A program made the position numbers and the translations under genes. From contig JACPVR010000003.1 in the NCBI GenBank assembly GCA_016197405.1, positions 45,698 through 109,697 of the forward strand: a stretch of 64,000 nt of DNA. Reading direction: 5' to 3'. The stretch is from Mycobacterium sp. (GTDB lineage Bacteria; Actinomycetota; Actinomycetes; Mycobacteriales; Mycobacteriaceae). Every line of letters begins with the position of its first letter. The first letter of the stretch is position 1. The notes below the pieces were generated by a model, which saw only the letters and a program-made list of their open reading frames with translations, ran no database searches and was not told the origin of the DNA. Positions 16,977 to 26,905 of the stretch are shown one piece after another.

Positions 16977-17879
16977 GTGCGCATTGGGATGACGTTGCCG
17001 GTGATGGAACCTGACCTGGACGCGGCAGTGCTGCGGGAGTGGACCGAGATCATCGACAACGGGCCGTTCTCATCGCTGGCCTGGGGTGAGCGCATAGCCT
17101 TCACCAACCCAGACAGCCTGACGTTGCTGGGCGCCCTGGCCGCCTGGACCGAGCGGGTGGAGCTGGTGGCGACGGTCATCGTGCCCCAGCTGCACGACCC
17201 GGTGATGTGTGCCAAGGCGCTGGCGACCGGTGACCTGCTCTCCGGTGGCCGGCTCACCGTCGGGATCGGCGTGGGCGGCCGGCATGAGGACTACCTCGCC
17301 GTCGGTGCCGACCCCGCCACCCAGACCATGCGTGAGATGGCCGACCGCGTCGCGCTCATGCGCAGGGTTTGGGCCGGCGAGAAGCTCACCGAATCGGTAC
17401 TTCCGGTCGGGCCGGTCCCGATCACCCCCGGCGGCCCGCGGCTGCTGGTCGGGACCATCGGACCCAAGACCGTGCGCAGCGCGGCGGCCTGGGCCGACGG
17501 GCTGGCCGGTATCACCATGGACCTCGACGTCGCCAAGCAGAACGAACTGTTCGACGTCGCGCGCGACGCATGGAAACAGGCCGGTAAGCCGGCACCGCAT
17601 CTGGCCACCTCGTTCTGGTTCGCGATGGCCAAACCGGGTGACACCGGCCAGGCCCGCTCCCAGGTGCACCACCATCTGCGCCGGTACATGAACTGGATTC
17701 CGGTCGAGCTGGTCGATGCCATCGCCCCGAGCACCGGTTGGTCGGGTGACGAGGACGACCTGGCCGCCACCCTGCGTGCCTTCGAAGCCGTCGGCACCGA
17801 CGAAATCCATCTGATCCCAACCAGTTCCGATATCGACCAGCTCCGGCGGGTCGCCGATGTGGTGAAGGACTTCACATGA
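16977..17879 (+). CDS. LLM-class flavin-dependent oxidoreductase
   Basis: A 300-residue luciferase-like monooxygenase fold protein, probably using F420 or FMN. The N-terminal [12 protein letters not shown], the strand [20 protein letters not shown] and the G-rich [15 protein letters not shown] are typical. It opens a four-gene set: its stop overlaps the start of the lactate monooxygenase gene (ATGA), followed by an alpha-glucosidase and a PPOX-like protein. Start is GTG at 16977. Substrate unknown. Confidence 0.9.
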   Translation: MRIGMTLPVMEPDLDAAVLREWTEIIDNGPFSSLAWGERIAFTNPDSLTLLGALAAWTERVELVATVIVPQLHDPVMCAKALATGDLLSGGRLTVGIGVGGRHEDYLAVGADPATQTMREMADRVALMRRVWAGEKLTESVLPVGPVPITPGGPRLLVGTIGPKTVRSAAAWADGLAGITMDLDVAKQNELFDVARDAWKQAGKPAPHLATSFWFAMAKPGDTGQARSQVHHHLRRYMNWIPVELVDAIAPSTGWSGDEDDLAATLRAFEAVGTDEIHLIPTSSDIDQLRRVADVVKDFT

Positions 17880-19060
17880 GCATGAGCGCACCGTTCGGCG
17901 CCTACCAGTACGAGATCTACTTCCAGGGACTGACCGGCGTGCTGCCGAGTCTGCCGATGACCTACGCCGAACTGGAGTCGCGGGCCCAGCAGGTGCTGTC
18001 ACCGTCGGTATGGTCCTACGTCGCCGGCGGAGCGGGCGACGAGCACACCCAGGACGGCAATGTGGCGGCGTTTCGCCGATGGGGCCTGATACCGCGCATG
18101 CTCGTCGGGGCCAAAGAACGCGACTTGTCGGTCGAGTTGTGGGGAAAGCGCTGGCCGGCACCGATTTTCATGGCGCCGATCGGCGTCATCGCGTTATGCG
18201 CGCAGGACGGGCACGGCGACCTCGCGACGGCGCGGGCCGCGGCGGCCACCGGTGTACCGATGTGCGTCTCGACTCTCGTCGAGGATCCGATGGAGGATGT
18301 CGCCGCCGAATTCGGTGACACACCAGGGCTTTTCCAGCTGTACTGCCCCACCGACCGGGAGCTGGCCGAGAGCCTGGTGCGTCGGGCCGAGGCCGCTGGT
18401 TACGCCGGCATCGTCGTCACGCTGGACACCTGGATCCCGGGCTGGCGGCCCCGTGACCTGGCAACCGCCAACTTCCCGCAGTTGCGCGGCAAGTGTCTGG
18501 CGAACTACACCAGCGATCCGGTGTTCGCGGCCAAAACAGGTTTGTCGGCCGAACAGCTGGCTGCCGACCCGCGGGCCGCCGTCATGCACTGGGTGCCGAT
18601 CTTCGGAAATCCACTGACCTGGGACGACCTCACCTGGCTGCGGTCGTTGACCACCTTGCCGCTGATCCTGAAAGGCATCTGCCATCCCGACGATGCCCGG
18701 CGCGCAGTCGATTACGGTGTCGACGGTATCTACTGCTCCAACCACGGCGGCCGTCAGGCCAACGGCGGTATCCCGGCCATCGACTGCCTGCCCGGCGTGG
18801 TCGAGGCGGCGGGGGAGCTGCCGGTGTTGTTCGACTCCGGTGTGCGCTCGGGAACCGATATCGTCAAGGCGCTGGCTCTGGGAGCCAGCGCGGTCGGTAT
18901 CGGCCGGCCCTACGCCTACGGACTGGCGCTGGGCGGTGTGGACGGTATCGTGCACGTCCTACGCTCACTGGCTGCCGAGGCCGATCTGACCATGGCCGTC
19001 GACGGCTACCGCACCTTGGCCGACCTGACGCCCGATGCGTTGCGCCGGGTGGGAATCTGA
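17876..19060 (+). CDS. Lactate 2-monooxygenase (FMN alpha-hydroxy acid oxidase family)
   Basis: A 394-residue flavoenzyme that closely resembles the M. smegmatis lactate 2-monooxygenase, of the same length in my memory. That enzyme converts lactate and oxygen to acetate, carbon dioxide and water. The catalytic pair His290 and Arg293 lies in [11 protein letters not shown]; the phosphate-binding Arg loop is in [12 protein letters not shown] and the N-terminal '[12 protein letters not shown]' is typical. It overlaps the preceding LLM gene by 4 bases and the following glucosidase by one base. Related hydroxy-acid substrates cannot be excluded. Confidence 0.92.
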   Translation: MSMSAPFGAYQYEIYFQGLTGVLPSLPMTYAELESRAQQVLSPSVWSYVAGGAGDEHTQDGNVAAFRRWGLIPRMLVGAKERDLSVELWGKRWPAPIFMAPIGVIALCAQDGHGDLATARAAAATGVPMCVSTLVEDPMEDVAAEFGDTPGLFQLYCPTDRELAESLVRRAEAAGYAGIVVTLDTWIPGWRPRDLATANFPQLRGKCLANYTSDPVFAAKTGLSAEQLAADPRAAVMHWVPIFGNPLTWDDLTWLRSLTTLPLILKGICHPDDARRAVDYGVDGIYCSNHGGRQANGGIPAIDCLPGVVEAAGELPVLFDSGVRSGTDIVKALALGASAVGIGRPYAYGLALGGVDGIVHVLRSLAAEADLTMAVDGYRTLADLTPDALRRVGI

Positions 19061-20691
19061 TGGCGGCGCACTGGTGGGAATCGGCGGTCGTCTATCAGGT
19101 CTACATTCGCAGCTTCGCCGACGACAACGGTGACGGTATCGGCGATATCGAGGGTCTGCGTTCGCGGCTGCCGTATCTGTCGGCACTGGGTGTCGACGCG
19201 GTGTGGATCAACCCCTGGTATCCGTCTCCGATGGCCGACGCCGGCTACGACGTCGCCGATTACTGCTCTATCGAGCCGTCCTACGGAACCCTTGACGAGG
19301 CACAGCATTTCATCACCGAGGCGCACGCGGCCGGCATCAGGGTGCTGCTCGACATCGTCCCCAACCACACGTCGGATCAGCACGCCTGGTTCGCCGCCGC
19401 GCTCGCCGGTGAGCCGGGCGCCCGCGACCGGTACCTGTTCCGGCCGGGCCGCGGTGCCGGTGGCGAACTGCCACCCAACGACTGGCAGAGCGTCTTCGGC
19501 GGCCCGGCCTGGACGCGGTTACCGGACGGATCGTGGTACCTGCATCTGTTCGCGCCGGGCCAGCCCGACCTGAACTGGCAGCACCCCGAGGTGCGCGCAG
19601 AATTCGAACGCGTGCTGGCATTCTGGTTCGACCGCGGGGTCGACGGATTCCGCATCGACGTGGCCCACGGGCTGGTCAAAGCCGACGGGCTGCCGGACGG
19701 CGGCGCCAAAACAGCTGGTGTGCAACACAACAACACCCACCCCGCGTGGGATCAGGACGGTGTGCACGAGATCTACCGAGGCTGGCGTGCCGTGGCCGAC
19801 GCCTATACGCCGCCGCGGGTCTTCATCGCCGAAGCCTGGGTGCCGAGCAACGAGCGGCTGGCCCGCTACCTGCGTCCCGACGAATTGCACACCGCGTTCC
19901 AGTTCGATTTCCTGCGGGCGCCGTGGCGCGCATCGAGCCTGCGCTCGGTGGTCGACGACGCCATCGAGGCTGCCGCGTCGGTGGGCGCACCGCCCACCTG
20001 GGTGCTGTCCAACCACGATGTCCCGCGCACGGTGACCCGGTACTCGCGCTCCCAACCTGCCGGCATGGTCGAAAGTGACTGGGAGCGGGCCAGATGGTCC
20101 GAGGAGAACGCCGACCACGAGCTGGGTCGGCGCCGCGCCAGGGCGTGTGCGCTGCTGCAACTGGCGCTGCCGGGAACCGCCTACGTCTACCAGGGGGAGG
20201 AACTGGGCCTCGAAGAGGTCGAGGACCTGCCCGACGAGGTGCGCCAAGACCCGACATGGGTGCAGTCGGGCTTCAGCGATGTCGGACGCGACGGTTGCCG
20301 GGTTCCGCTGCCATGGTCGGATTCGGCTGCACCGTATGGCTTTTCCCCTGCCGGGGCGGCGAAGGAGCCGTGGCTGCCGCAACCCGAACATTGGGGTGCG
20401 CTGGCGGTTGCAACCCAGCAGGCCGATGCCGACTCGGTGCTGAACCTGTATCGGGCCGCGCTGGCCCTGCGTCGTGAGCACTGGGTGGACGCCGGCGACA
20501 TCAGCTGGCTGGACTCCGGTGCCGGCGTACTGGCCTTCGAACGCAACGGCACGCAGTGCTGGGTCAACACCGGCTCCGCCGATATCGCGCTACCGGCGCA
20601 GGCTTCGGTGATATTGGTCTCCGGACCCGCTCCGGACGGGGTGCTGCCGCCCGATACCTCGGCTTGGTTGGTCGCCTCGTGCGACAGTTAG
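19060..20691 (+). CDS. aglA: GH13 alpha-glucosidase
   Basis: A 543-residue cytoplasmic glycoside hydrolase family 13 enzyme similar in length and sequence to M. tuberculosis AglA. N-terminal WWESAVVYQVYIRSFADDNG is characteristic. Catalytic residues can be placed: nucleophile Asp200 (GFRIDVAHG), acid/base Glu258 (FIAEAW) and transition-state Asp320 (LSNHDVPR); DIVPNHTSD is conserved region I. It cleaves alpha-linked glucose from oligosaccharides such as maltose or isomaltose. Start is the ATG sharing one base with the upstream stop (TGATG), so it is translated with the lactate monooxygenase, an odd pairing. Confidence 0.93.
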   Translation: MAAHWWESAVVYQVYIRSFADDNGDGIGDIEGLRSRLPYLSALGVDAVWINPWYPSPMADAGYDVADYCSIEPSYGTLDEAQHFITEAHAAGIRVLLDIVPNHTSDQHAWFAAALAGEPGARDRYLFRPGRGAGGELPPNDWQSVFGGPAWTRLPDGSWYLHLFAPGQPDLNWQHPEVRAEFERVLAFWFDRGVDGFRIDVAHGLVKADGLPDGGAKTAGVQHNNTHPAWDQDGVHEIYRGWRAVADAYTPPRVFIAEAWVPSNERLARYLRPDELHTAFQFDFLRAPWRASSLRSVVDDAIEAAASVGAPPTWVLSNHDVPRTVTRYSRSQPAGMVESDWERARWSEENADHELGRRRARACALLQLALPGTAYVYQGEELGLEEVEDLPDEVRQDPTWVQSGFSDVGRDGCRVPLPWSDSAAPYGFSPAGAAKEPWLPQPEHWGALAVATQQADADSVLNLYRAALALRREHWVDAGDISWLDSGAGVLAFERNGTQCWVNTGSADIALPAQASVILVSGPAPDGVLPPDTSAWLVASCDS

Positions 20692-20694
20692 GGC

Positions 20695-21366
20695 ATGTCG
20701 CAGCCTACGACCCGGATCTCCCGGATACCTGAAAAGCAGAGCACCTCGCGCGCGGCCCTCGACGAGCTGCTCGACAGCACACCACTGGCCACCATCGCCT
20801 TGGTCCGCGATGGTCATCCGGTGGTCTTTCCGACCGGCTTCGCGCGGATCGGCGACGACCTCGTCATCCACGGTTCCACCGGGTCACCGTGGATGCGGGC
20901 ACTGGAGGTTGGTGCACCGGCGGCGGTCTCAGTCACGATGCTGGACGGGATCGTGGTGGCGCGTAGTGGTTTCGAGTCCTCCTTCCGGTACCGCAGCGCG
21001 GTGCTGTTCGGCACCTTCGAGCTGGTCCCGCCGGAGGACAAGATCCGCTATCTCAACACGCTGACCGACACCTTCATCCCGGGCCGGGTCGCCGAGTTGC
21101 GGGAGAGCTCGCGTAAGGAACTCGCCGCGACGCTGCCCCTTCGGTTGCCGATCGGGGAGTCGAACTGGTCGCTGAAACTCAGTGACGGCTGGTCGGAGGA
21201 TCCGCCGGAGGACATCGCCGCCGGCGTGTGGGCCGGTGTCATACCGCTCTCGGTGGTGTGCGGCGCACCCGAGTACGCACCCGACTGCGATCCGGGGATT
21301 CCGGTTCCGCCATCGGTATTGCGGATGACGGGTCAGACCGCGATCGACGACGAAACCGGCTCGTAG
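20695..21366 (+). CDS. Pyridoxamine 5'-phosphate oxidase-like FMN-binding protein
   Basis: A 223-residue split-barrel flavin-binding protein of the pyridoxamine phosphate oxidase-like superfamily (ALDELLDSTPLATIALVRDG, then DLVIHGSTGSPWMRAL and SFRYRSAVLFGTFELV). Members bind FMN, F420 or heme, so no reaction can be assigned. It begins 3 bases after the glucosidase stop and is the last gene of the LLM operon. Its 3' end overlaps the convergent PQQ dehydrogenase gene by 34 bp. A flavin partner for the LLM monooxygenase is one possibility. Confidence 0.85.
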   Translation: MSQPTTRISRIPEKQSTSRAALDELLDSTPLATIALVRDGHPVVFPTGFARIGDDLVIHGSTGSPWMRALEVGAPAAVSVTMLDGIVVARSGFESSFRYRSAVLFGTFELVPPEDKIRYLNTLTDTFIPGRVAELRESSRKELAATLPLRLPIGESNWSLKLSDGWSEDPPEDIAAGVWAGVIPLSVVCGAPEYAPDCDPGIPVPPSVLRMTGQTAIDDETGS

Positions 21367-24356
21367 GTCACGATATAGCTGGTGCTGGCTCCCGGTGTGA
21401 CGATGACGTGGGTCGCGGCCCCGCCGTCGGACCAATTGCCGAATGTGACCGGCACCCCGTTGACGTTCTGCGGTAGCACCACACCGAGGGTCCGGTGCAC
21501 GCCGACCACCGCGTCCTCGGTGTAGGTGCCGGTTCGCGGGATCCCGTCCAAGGTGTACTGCGCATCGTCGCTGGCACCGAAAGTCAGTGACACGGTGTTG
21601 GGGGTGACGTCCTTGGTGACCGTCGTCTTCAGGCCGCTGCTGTCGGTGACCGTCAGGATGACCCGGTACCAGGTGTTGGCCAGCTGGTCGTAGTCGGTCG
21701 GGATGGTGAAGCTCAGCTGCGAGCCCGTGGCGTTGTCGATGAACGGATGCTTGTGCAGAGCGTGGCGGAACTCCACCGTCCAGGAGTACGCGCTTTCGGG
21801 CAGCCCGGCACTGTCCTGCAGATCCGAGGCCGTCGCGGTGAAACTGACAGTGTCGCCGGCGTTGTATTTGTAACTGCCACTGACGGTTGCGAAATCGGCC
21901 ACCGGAGGCGTGCTTCCGACGACGATCTGCTGCGTGGTGGTGTTCTGCTTACCGCCGTCGTCGGTGACCGTCAACGTCACGGTGTAACTGGTGTAGCCGG
22001 CGCCGGTGTTGGTGAAGGTGACTGTCGCCGGGTTCGCCCCGGTCCCGGTCTGCCCGTTGCCGAAGTTCCACTGGTAGGTCAGGGGATCACCATCGGGATC
22101 GCTGGACCCACTGCCGGAGAAGTCGACTTCCAGGGAATTGCCCACACCCGACGTCGCGGACGCGTCGATGTCCGCAGTCGGCGCACGGTTGCCCCCGGAC
22201 GGAGTGATCACCGACAACGTGCCGGGGTAGATGTTGAGTTGGTAGATATCGCCGTTGGGCGCCTGGGCCAGTTTGACGACCGTTCCCGCACCGCTGTCGA
22301 AGGTCTTCTCACTGATCAGGCTGGTGTACTGGTCATCGAACGTCAGCTCCTTGATCCAGCCGAGGGAGTAGTCGGCGATCATCACCTTCTTCTGGCCGGG
22401 CACGGAATCGTCGTCGAGCACCAGTACTGCGGTGATGGAACCCGTCTTGGTCGCGTTGTCATGCGCGTAGGAGTACAGCGGATCGACGTATCCGCTACCG
22501 GGAGCGGAACCTTCGGCGTTCGGCCAGCCGTAGTTGCCGCCCGGCTGTACGAGATTGAGCTCCTCCCAGGTCGCCTCGCCGACATCACCGGCCAGCACCG
22601 CGCCGCTCTGCGGGTCCACCGCGAACCGGAACGGGTTGCGGAATCCGTAGGCGTAGATGAGCTTGGTGATCTCGTTTGTGGAGCTGATGAACGGATTGCC
22701 GGCGACAGCGGTGCCGTCGCGGTTGAGTCGCAGGATCTTGCCGTGGATGTTGGTCAGGTCCTGTGAGTTGGCGCTGACGGTGTTGTTGCCGACCGCCCAA
22801 TAGAGGTACTGGCCGGTCGGGTCGAATTCGAGTTCGCCGGCATGGTGGAACTCGTTGGCGGACAAGGTCGATTTGACGAGTACGGTCTCCGTCCCGAGCG
22901 AGTTGAGGGATCCCGCGGGGGACCCGGCCGCATCGGTGAGCCGGAAGCTCGACAACCTGTCGAAGTTGTCGGCACCGGTGTAGGCCAGATAGATCATGTG
23001 CGATCCGGGCTCACCGTCGGCGCCCCAGAAGTTGGGGTCCACCTCGATACCGATCAGGCCACGCTCGCCGTTACCGGTGGTGACGGCGAAGGTGGCCAGC
23101 GTTGTCACCAGTCCGGTATGGGTGTCGTAGGACTTCAGGGCACCGGACTTCTCGGTGAACAGAATGTGATGGATCTCGTCGGGATCGCCGTCGTCCATGA
23201 TGAATTCGAAGTCGGTCGGCTCGTTGAGGCCCGGGACGACGACCGTTCGGTCGAAGTCATCGGACAGTTCGGTGGAGTCGTTGCACTGCGCGAGGAATGC
23301 CGCGACCGCCGCCGAGAACTTGCGGCCATCGGGGGTGTTACCGAGGTCGGTGACCCAGTCGGTGGCGGCGACACCGAGCTCGTGCACCCACCGGCCCAAC
23401 GATGAGCTGTTGAACGCCGCAACGGCGTAGTCGACCTGTCTGCGTGCCCAGGCCAGCACCGTCCACAGCACGCCTTCCTGTGCCGGGCTGGCCGGTCCCG
23501 GGGTGGCCGCGGGCGACATCACCCCGCCGAGCAGCTTGGTGATGGTGTTGATGGTGCCGCAGAGGCAGTAGACCGTGGCGCTCTTGATCTGTTCGACGAC
23601 CTGCGTCGGCGTCGGCAGGTGCAGAGCGCTACCGATCTGCTTGCCCCACATCACGAGTGGGTTGTTGGCGGTGGCCGCCGCGGCCGGGGTGACCGACAAG
23701 GCAGCGGCCGCGCTCTGCAGGGCGGAATCGGCATGGGTGTCGGCCTGGGTGTCGTTGACCCGGGCGGCGGACACGTGCTGCACCGAGGAGCTCTCCTCGC
23801 TGCTCTCGCTCGCCTCGGCCGCGCCGCCGCTCTCGGACTCGCTGGTAGCCGGCGGCAGCTGCGCGGGGGTGCCGGTCGACGGCTCACCGCCCACCGACGG
23901 GTCATCATCGACTTCGGTGCCGGACTCGTCGCCATCCGGTGTCTGCTCGGTGTCCTGGGAATCGGTGCCGGCGTCCTCGCCGTCGGGATCCGCGGCTTCG
24001 GGATCGGCATCGGGGTCGTCCGGGTCGTCGGGTGCAGCATCGGTGTCATCGGTGGCACCGGTGTCGCTGCCCTCGGTGTCGGTGTCGGTGTCGGCCTGGT
24101 CCGTTGACTGGTCTGCACCGGTACCGGAGCCGGTCGAGGTATCCGTCGAACCCGATGCCGACGGGGCGGAGGTGCCGGACGGCCCGGCGTCCGACGGCGT
24201 CCCGGTTTCGGCCCACGCCACGCCGGGGCTGGTCGCCACCGCCCCGAAAACGCCCAGTGCGACCGCCAGGCCGCCTACTCGTCCGATGTGGCGCGCATAG
24301 CCGTGCCGCCCGGAATTCCCACCCCGAGAACCGTCAAATTGGTCGCCGAAATTCAT
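21333..24356 (-). CDS. Secreted PQQ-dependent sugar dehydrogenase-like protein with PKD domain
   Basis: A very large (1007-residue) exported protein. Residues 1-49 are a long signal sequence with the motif GRVGGLAVALGVFGAV and cleavage after AWA. Residues 50 to about 215 are Ser/Asp/Glu/Thr-rich low complexity, then a short folded region. A GSDH (soluble glucose/sorbosone dehydrogenase) propeller spans about 375-718: ERGLIGIEVDPNF, the His-containing FHHAGELEFDPTG near 503, AYGFRNPFRFAVDP and NYGWPNAEG. A PKD domain covers about 722-815 and further Ig-like segments complete the C-terminus. It probably oxidises sugars or alcohols outside the cell with PQQ. The leader and N-terminal architecture match the giant protein at 29698. 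Confidence 0.85.
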   Translation of the reverse strand: MNFGDQFDGSRGGNSGRHGYARHIGRVGGLAVALGVFGAVATSPGVAWAETGTPSDAGPSGTSAPSASGSTDTSTGSGTGADQSTDQADTDTDTEGSDTGATDDTDAAPDDPDDPDADPEAADPDGEDAGTDSQDTEQTPDGDESGTEVDDDPSVGGEPSTGTPAQLPPATSESESGGAAEASESSEESSSVQHVSAARVNDTQADTHADSALQSAAAALSVTPAAAATANNPLVMWGKQIGSALHLPTPTQVVEQIKSATVYCLCGTINTITKLLGGVMSPAATPGPASPAQEGVLWTVLAWARRQVDYAVAAFNSSSLGRWVHELGVAATDWVTDLGNTPDGRKFSAAVAAFLAQCNDSTELSDDFDRTVVVPGLNEPTDFEFIMDDGDPDEIHHILFTEKSGALKSYDTHTGLVTTLATFAVTTGNGERGLIGIEVDPNFWGADGEPGSHMIYLAYTGADNFDRLSSFRLTDAAGSPAGSLNSLGTETVLVKSTLSANEFHHAGELEFDPTGQYLYWAVGNNTVSANSQDLTNIHGKILRLNRDGTAVAGNPFISSTNEITKLIYAYGFRNPFRFAVDPQSGAVLAGDVGEATWEELNLVQPGGNYGWPNAEGSAPGSGYVDPLYSYAHDNATKTGSITAVLVLDDDSVPGQKKVMIADYSLGWIKELTFDDQYTSLISEKTFDSGAGTVVKLAQAPNGDIYQLNIYPGTLSVITPSGGNRAPTADIDASATSGVGNSLEVDFSGSGSSDPDGDPLTYQWNFGNGQTGTGANPATVTFTNTGAGYTSYTVTLTVTDDGGKQNTTTQQIVVGSTPPVADFATVSGSYKYNAGDTVSFTATASDLQDSAGLPESAYSWTVEFRHALHKHPFIDNATGSQLSFTIPTDYDQLANTWYRVILTVTDSSGLKTTVTKDVTPNTVSLTFGASDDAQYTLDGIPRTGTYTEDAVVGVHRTLGVVLPQNVNGVPVTFGNWSDGGAATHVIVTPGASTSYIVTYEPVSSSIAV

Positions 24357-24593
24357 TACCCCACCCCCACGGTGACATCCCACTTCCCCGGGGAGACTAT
24401 CGCACAGGAAACTCCCAGCCGCGGCTGTTCGCGGCGATGTCGGCGAGTGTTTCGGTCGGTCGGTCGGTCAGTGCCCGGCGCGTGCTGCCGATCCTCCACG
24501 ATGCCGCCGAATTCGCAGAATGCCGGGCGATGGACCGGGGGACCGGAGCCGATCCGCGCGGCGCCGCTGACCGTCAACAACGATGATGAACAC
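24357..24593. other. Divergent intergenic region, PQQ protein / P1 peptidase
   Basis: A 237-bp gap that must carry both promoters. The only notable structure is four tandem GGTC units around 24454-24469. Two overlapping ATG codons just before the chosen peptidase start are out of frame. I see no convincing -35/-10 pair. Confidence 0.35.
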
Positions 24594-25733
24594 ATGACGA
24601 CCGATCGCCCCCGCGCCCGTGACTTCGGCATCGATCTGCGGGGCACCCCGGGACAACTGAACGCGATCACCGATGTCGCGGGCGTCGAGGTCGGGTACGC
24701 CACCCTGGTGCACGGCGACGGTGCGCTGACAGTCGGTGGCGGGCCGGTACGCACCGGGGTCACCGCGATCTTCCCGCGCGGCCGAGGTGGGGTCGGAAGA
24801 CCCTGCGCAGCAGGCCGTTTCAGCCTCAACGGTAACGGTGAGATGACCGGCTCGGCCTGGATCGACGAAGTCGGTGAAATCGCGCTGCCGATCACCGTGT
24901 CCAATACCCACGCCATCGGGGCCTGTCACACCGGCGTGATCGAGTGGATCAACGCCAACCATCCCGCCCTGGCGCGGCAGTGGCTGCTGCCGGTGTGTGC
25001 CGAGACCTGGGACGGCTACCTCAACGACATCAACGGCGGACATGTCACGCCCACAGTGGTGGGGCGTGCGCTCGATGCAGCCCGCGGCGGCGCGCTCGCG
25101 GAAGGTTCCGTCGGCGGCGGCACCGGGATGAACTGTTACGGGTTCAAAGGCGGCAGCGGGACGTCGTCACGGCTGGTGCGCTTCGGTGCGACGACCTACA
25201 CCGTCGGGGTCTTCATGCAGGCCAACTTCGGTTCCCGCGACGAGCTGACCGTCAACGGCAGACCCCTGGGGCGATTACTGGACGTCGAAAACCCGATGGA
25301 GAACAGCGACTGGTTCCAACGCGACCTGCGTGCGCCGGCCGGGGCCGGCTCCTGTATCACCATCGTGGCCACCGACGCGCCGTTGAGCGCCGCGCAGTGT
25401 GCCGGACTGGCGCGACGGGTCCCGCTCGGCCTGGCCCGCACCGGAACGACCGGCAGTCTGTTCAGCGGTGACATCTTTCTGGCCTTCTCCACCGGCAACG
25501 ACGGACCGTCGCAGACCGGATTCGCCGACGACGAGTCGGCCCTCGAGTTGCACGCGACGCAGCACCTGCCCTGGAACCGGATCGACCCGCTCTACGCCGC
25601 CGTGGTCTACGCCGTGGAGGAGGCGGTGCTCAACGCCCTGCTCGTCAACGAGACGATGGTCGGGCGCGACGGGCACATCTCACCGGCGCTGCCGCATGAC
25701 CAGCTGCGGGCGCTGTTGCCTCAGGAGCCGTGA
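24594..25733 (+). CDS. P1 (DmpA/ornithine acetyltransferase-like) family peptidase
   Basis: A 379-residue member of the self-processing P1 peptidase family, whose relatives (DmpA, BapA) release N-terminal D- or beta-amino acids from short peptides. The N-terminus 'FGIDLRGTPGQLNAITDVAGVEVG' is outlined as typical, with GAVxxxIFPRG-like 'GVTAIFPRGR' after it. The autoprocessing site is the Gly-rich GGGTGMNCYGFKGGSGTSSR region, where a Ser after GT becomes the nucleophile. Start chosen at MTTDRPRARDFG. Convergent overlap of 13 bp with the ROK regulator. No signal peptide, so cytoplasmic. Confidence 0.88.
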   Translation: MTTDRPRARDFGIDLRGTPGQLNAITDVAGVEVGYATLVHGDGALTVGGGPVRTGVTAIFPRGRGGVGRPCAAGRFSLNGNGEMTGSAWIDEVGEIALPITVSNTHAIGACHTGVIEWINANHPALARQWLLPVCAETWDGYLNDINGGHVTPTVVGRALDAARGGALAEGSVGGGTGMNCYGFKGGSGTSSRLVRFGATTYTVGVFMQANFGSRDELTVNGRPLGRLLDVENPMENSDWFQRDLRAPAGAGSCITIVATDAPLSAAQCAGLARRVPLGLARTGTTGSLFSGDIFLAFSTGNDGPSQTGFADDESALELHATQHLPWNRIDPLYAAVVYAVEEAVLNALLVNETMVGRDGHISPALPHDQLRALLPQEP

Positions 25734-26905
25734 CGCCGTGCCCAATCCGCCAGTGCGGCTTCATCTGTCACGTGGTCCAAAGCCAATGCCGTCGCGCCGA
25801 TGAGCGGGGCGTCGTCGCCGTGTTCCCCGTCGATGACGGCCGGTGCCGACGTCTTGCGGAACGCCATCAGCCCGCCGCGGTAGGCGGTCTCGAACGCCTC
25901 CGGTGCGGCCGCGCGCAATGCCGGGGCCAGGCCGCCGATCGTGACGATATCGGGGTCGTGCAGGTTGACCAGGCCGCCGATACCCCTGCCGAGGGCAGTG
26001 GCGACCGAGGCGAATGCGGCACGTGATCGCGGGGCGACGGGTCGCTGCTCGAGTACATCGCGCGCGTACCCGATCGGATCGGCGGGCGCCGGTTCGTCAA
26101 GATGTCGCGCCAACGCCCGGCCGTCGACCTCGAGGTCCCAGCAACCGGTTGCACCGCAGGGGCATTCGACGTCTGGGCTGCCGAACGGCACATGGCCGTA
26201 TTCGCCCGCCGCACCGTGCGCCCCGATGACGGGTTCGCCGTTGACCACCAGCGTGCCGCCGAGTCCGACGGCGACTATCAGATGCAGTGTGGTCCCGGCG
26301 GAGCGTCCGGCTCCGGTGCGGGCCTCGGCAAGGCCGGCCAAGGTGGCGTCATTGCCCAGCAGCAGGGGGATCTCGGGGCATCCGGCCATCAGTCCGGACA
26401 GGTCGGTGTCACGCCAGCCTTTGGTGGTGAACTGGACGAGCCGGGAATCGCTGACCGTTCCGGACACCGACATCGCGACCGCGCCGACCCGGTGACCCCT
26501 GCGCAGGCAGGCCTCGGTGATCGCGGCGCCGAGTTCGGCGACCAGTCGGGCGTCGTCGGTGCGGCGGTGGCTGCCCTCGGCGACCACCCGCGGCGCGCCG
26601 TCGATGCCTGCTTCGGCCAATCGCCAGTCCCCGGCGCCCAATTCGGCCGCCAGCACCAGGGGGCCGGCGGGGTGCGGGCCCAGCACCGTGGTCGGCCTGC
26701 CGCGACCCTGCACCGGTGCGGGGGCTTCCTCCAGGAGATTGCACCTGCGCAACCGGGCGACCAGATCGGCCGCGCCGCCGGTGCCGATACCGAGGCGTTG
26801 TGCGGCGGCGGCCCGGGTGATCCCGGGTTCGGCACGCACCAGGCCGATCAGTTGCGCGGCGCCGTACCAACGCGCCTGCGATGCCGGTCGGGGTTCCTGC
26901 GACAT
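25721..26905 (-). CDS. ROK-family transcriptional repressor
   Basis: A 394-residue ROK protein with an N-terminal winged helix-turn-helix (LIGLVRAEPGITRAAAAQRL) and a sugar-kinase-like body: phosphate-binding LILIVAVG-type stretch (HLIVAVGLGGTLVVNG), the zinc motif CPCGATGCWDLEV and 'GHVPFG'. In this family a sugar releases the repressor from DNA. ATG at 26905 is chosen; GTG at 26911 and TTG at 26914 are alternatives. It is divergent from an MFS exporter with only 52 bp between, so it most likely controls both. Confidence 0.9.
   Translation of the reverse strand: MSQEPRPASQARWYGAAQLIGLVRAEPGITRAAAAQRLGIGTGGAADLVARLRRCNLLEEAPAPVQGRGRPTTVLGPHPAGPLVLAAELGAGDWRLAEAGIDGAPRVVAEGSHRRTDDARLVAELGAAITEACLRRGHRVGAVAMSVSGTVSDSRLVQFTTKGWRDTDLSGLMAGCPEIPLLLGNDATLAGLAEARTGAGRSAGTTLHLIVAVGLGGTLVVNGEPVIGAHGAAGEYGHVPFGSPDVECPCGATGCWDLEVDGRALARHLDEPAPADPIGYARDVLEQRPVAPRSRAAFASVATALGRGIGGLVNLHDPDIVTIGGLAPALRAAAPEAFETAYRGGLMAFRKTSAPAVIDGEHGDDAPLIGATALALDHVTDEAALADWARRHGS

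Noticed and set aside
18493..19059. Extension of the alpha-glucosidase by 189 residues
   Set aside because: This part overlaps the lactate monooxygenase in another frame; the ATG at 19060 gives the family N-terminus.
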